NCBI RefSeq assembly: GCF_012933555.1
Contig: NZ_JABBPK010000001.1
Location: 2,272,001 to 2,336,000 of the forward strand
Length of the DNA stretch: 64,000 nucleotides
Source of the DNA: Niallia alba
GTDB taxonomy: Bacteria; Bacillota; Bacilli; Bacillales; Cytobacillaceae
Direction: 5' to 3'
Numbering within the stretch: the stretch's first letter is position 1; every line of letters starts with the position of its first letter. The position numbers were made by a program, and so were the translations under genes. Shown in pieces: positions 63,984-64,000 of the stretch. The notes below the pieces were generated by a model. That model saw only the letters and a list, made by a program, of their open reading frames with translations. It ran no database searches and was not told the DNA's origin.

Positions 63984-64000
63984 TTGAGCAGCTACAAAGC
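63984..64000 (+). CDS. Possible start of a gene cut by the window end
   Basis: A TTG follows GGGCGGTGAAAT by about seven bases, and five codons (L-S-S-Y-K) are visible before the window ends. It could be a real start, but too little is shown to name it. Confidence 0.3.

Overview
The window comes from a low-GC, spore-forming Firmicute of the Bacillaceae. The evidence is Bacillus-type cydABCD, a CwlJ cortex hydrolase, a YeeI-type YebC protein, SAM-I, T-box and c-di-GMP-I RNA switches, LexA boxes of the GAAC-N4-GTTC kind, strong GGAGG ribosome sites and TTG/GTG starts. The genus cannot be fixed from sequence alone; a Bacillus/Niallia-like genome fits.

Layout. 1-7.8 kb: the tail of a molybdate importer (modA, modB), then cytochrome bd oxidase with its ABC exporter (cydABCD). 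8-14.6 kb: an ArsR repressor with a medium-chain reductase, cwlJ, a relic of a heavy-metal P-type ATPase, a DUF3231 protein, an AraC/GyrI-like regulator and an ABC exporter. 14.7-20.1 kb: a family of small CBO0543-like membrane proteins, two of them interrupted by in-frame TAA codons, and an ISLre2 element that has split an acetyltransferase gene with a clean 9-bp target duplication. 20.9-31.3 kb: cupin, manganese catalase, P-loop kinase-like protein, SOS-type genes (YhjD, two YolD, a Y-family polymerase) behind LexA boxes, a DUF3973 gene behind a c-di-GMP-I riboswitch, and a 41-bp repeat array. 31.4-34.3 kb: metE behind SAM-I and adenosylcobalamin riboswitches in series.

34.4-41.4 kb: a PLP decarboxylase and a chemotaxis receptor, each broken by a single frameshift, yeeI, DUF4359, an MFS relic, a second 41-bp repeat array, a VOC protein and DUF3892. 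41.4-47.9 kb: a T-box-controlled class II lysyl-tRNA synthetase, an IS3-family (IS150-like) element, a second chemotaxis receptor, a GC-richer peptidase E and a decayed second lysS fragment. 48-54 kb: a nuclease lipoprotein, a membrane-anchored Mrr-like nuclease, a PucR-like relic or leader peptide, a MocR regulator divergent from an ECF S-component, and an IS200-like element. 54-64 kb: DUF3841, an NAD-dependent epimerase, an MFS carrier with its GntR/FadR regulator, a two-component system, a ketopantoate-reductase-like protein, a histidine phosphatase, a Nudix hydrolase and another relic.

Themes. Gene decay is frequent: about ten broken genes or relics can be read directly. RNA-level control is rich. 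The least explained structure is the pair of arrays of ATCAGCCAAA cores, 12 kb apart, which share the same alternating 20/21-bp spacing.
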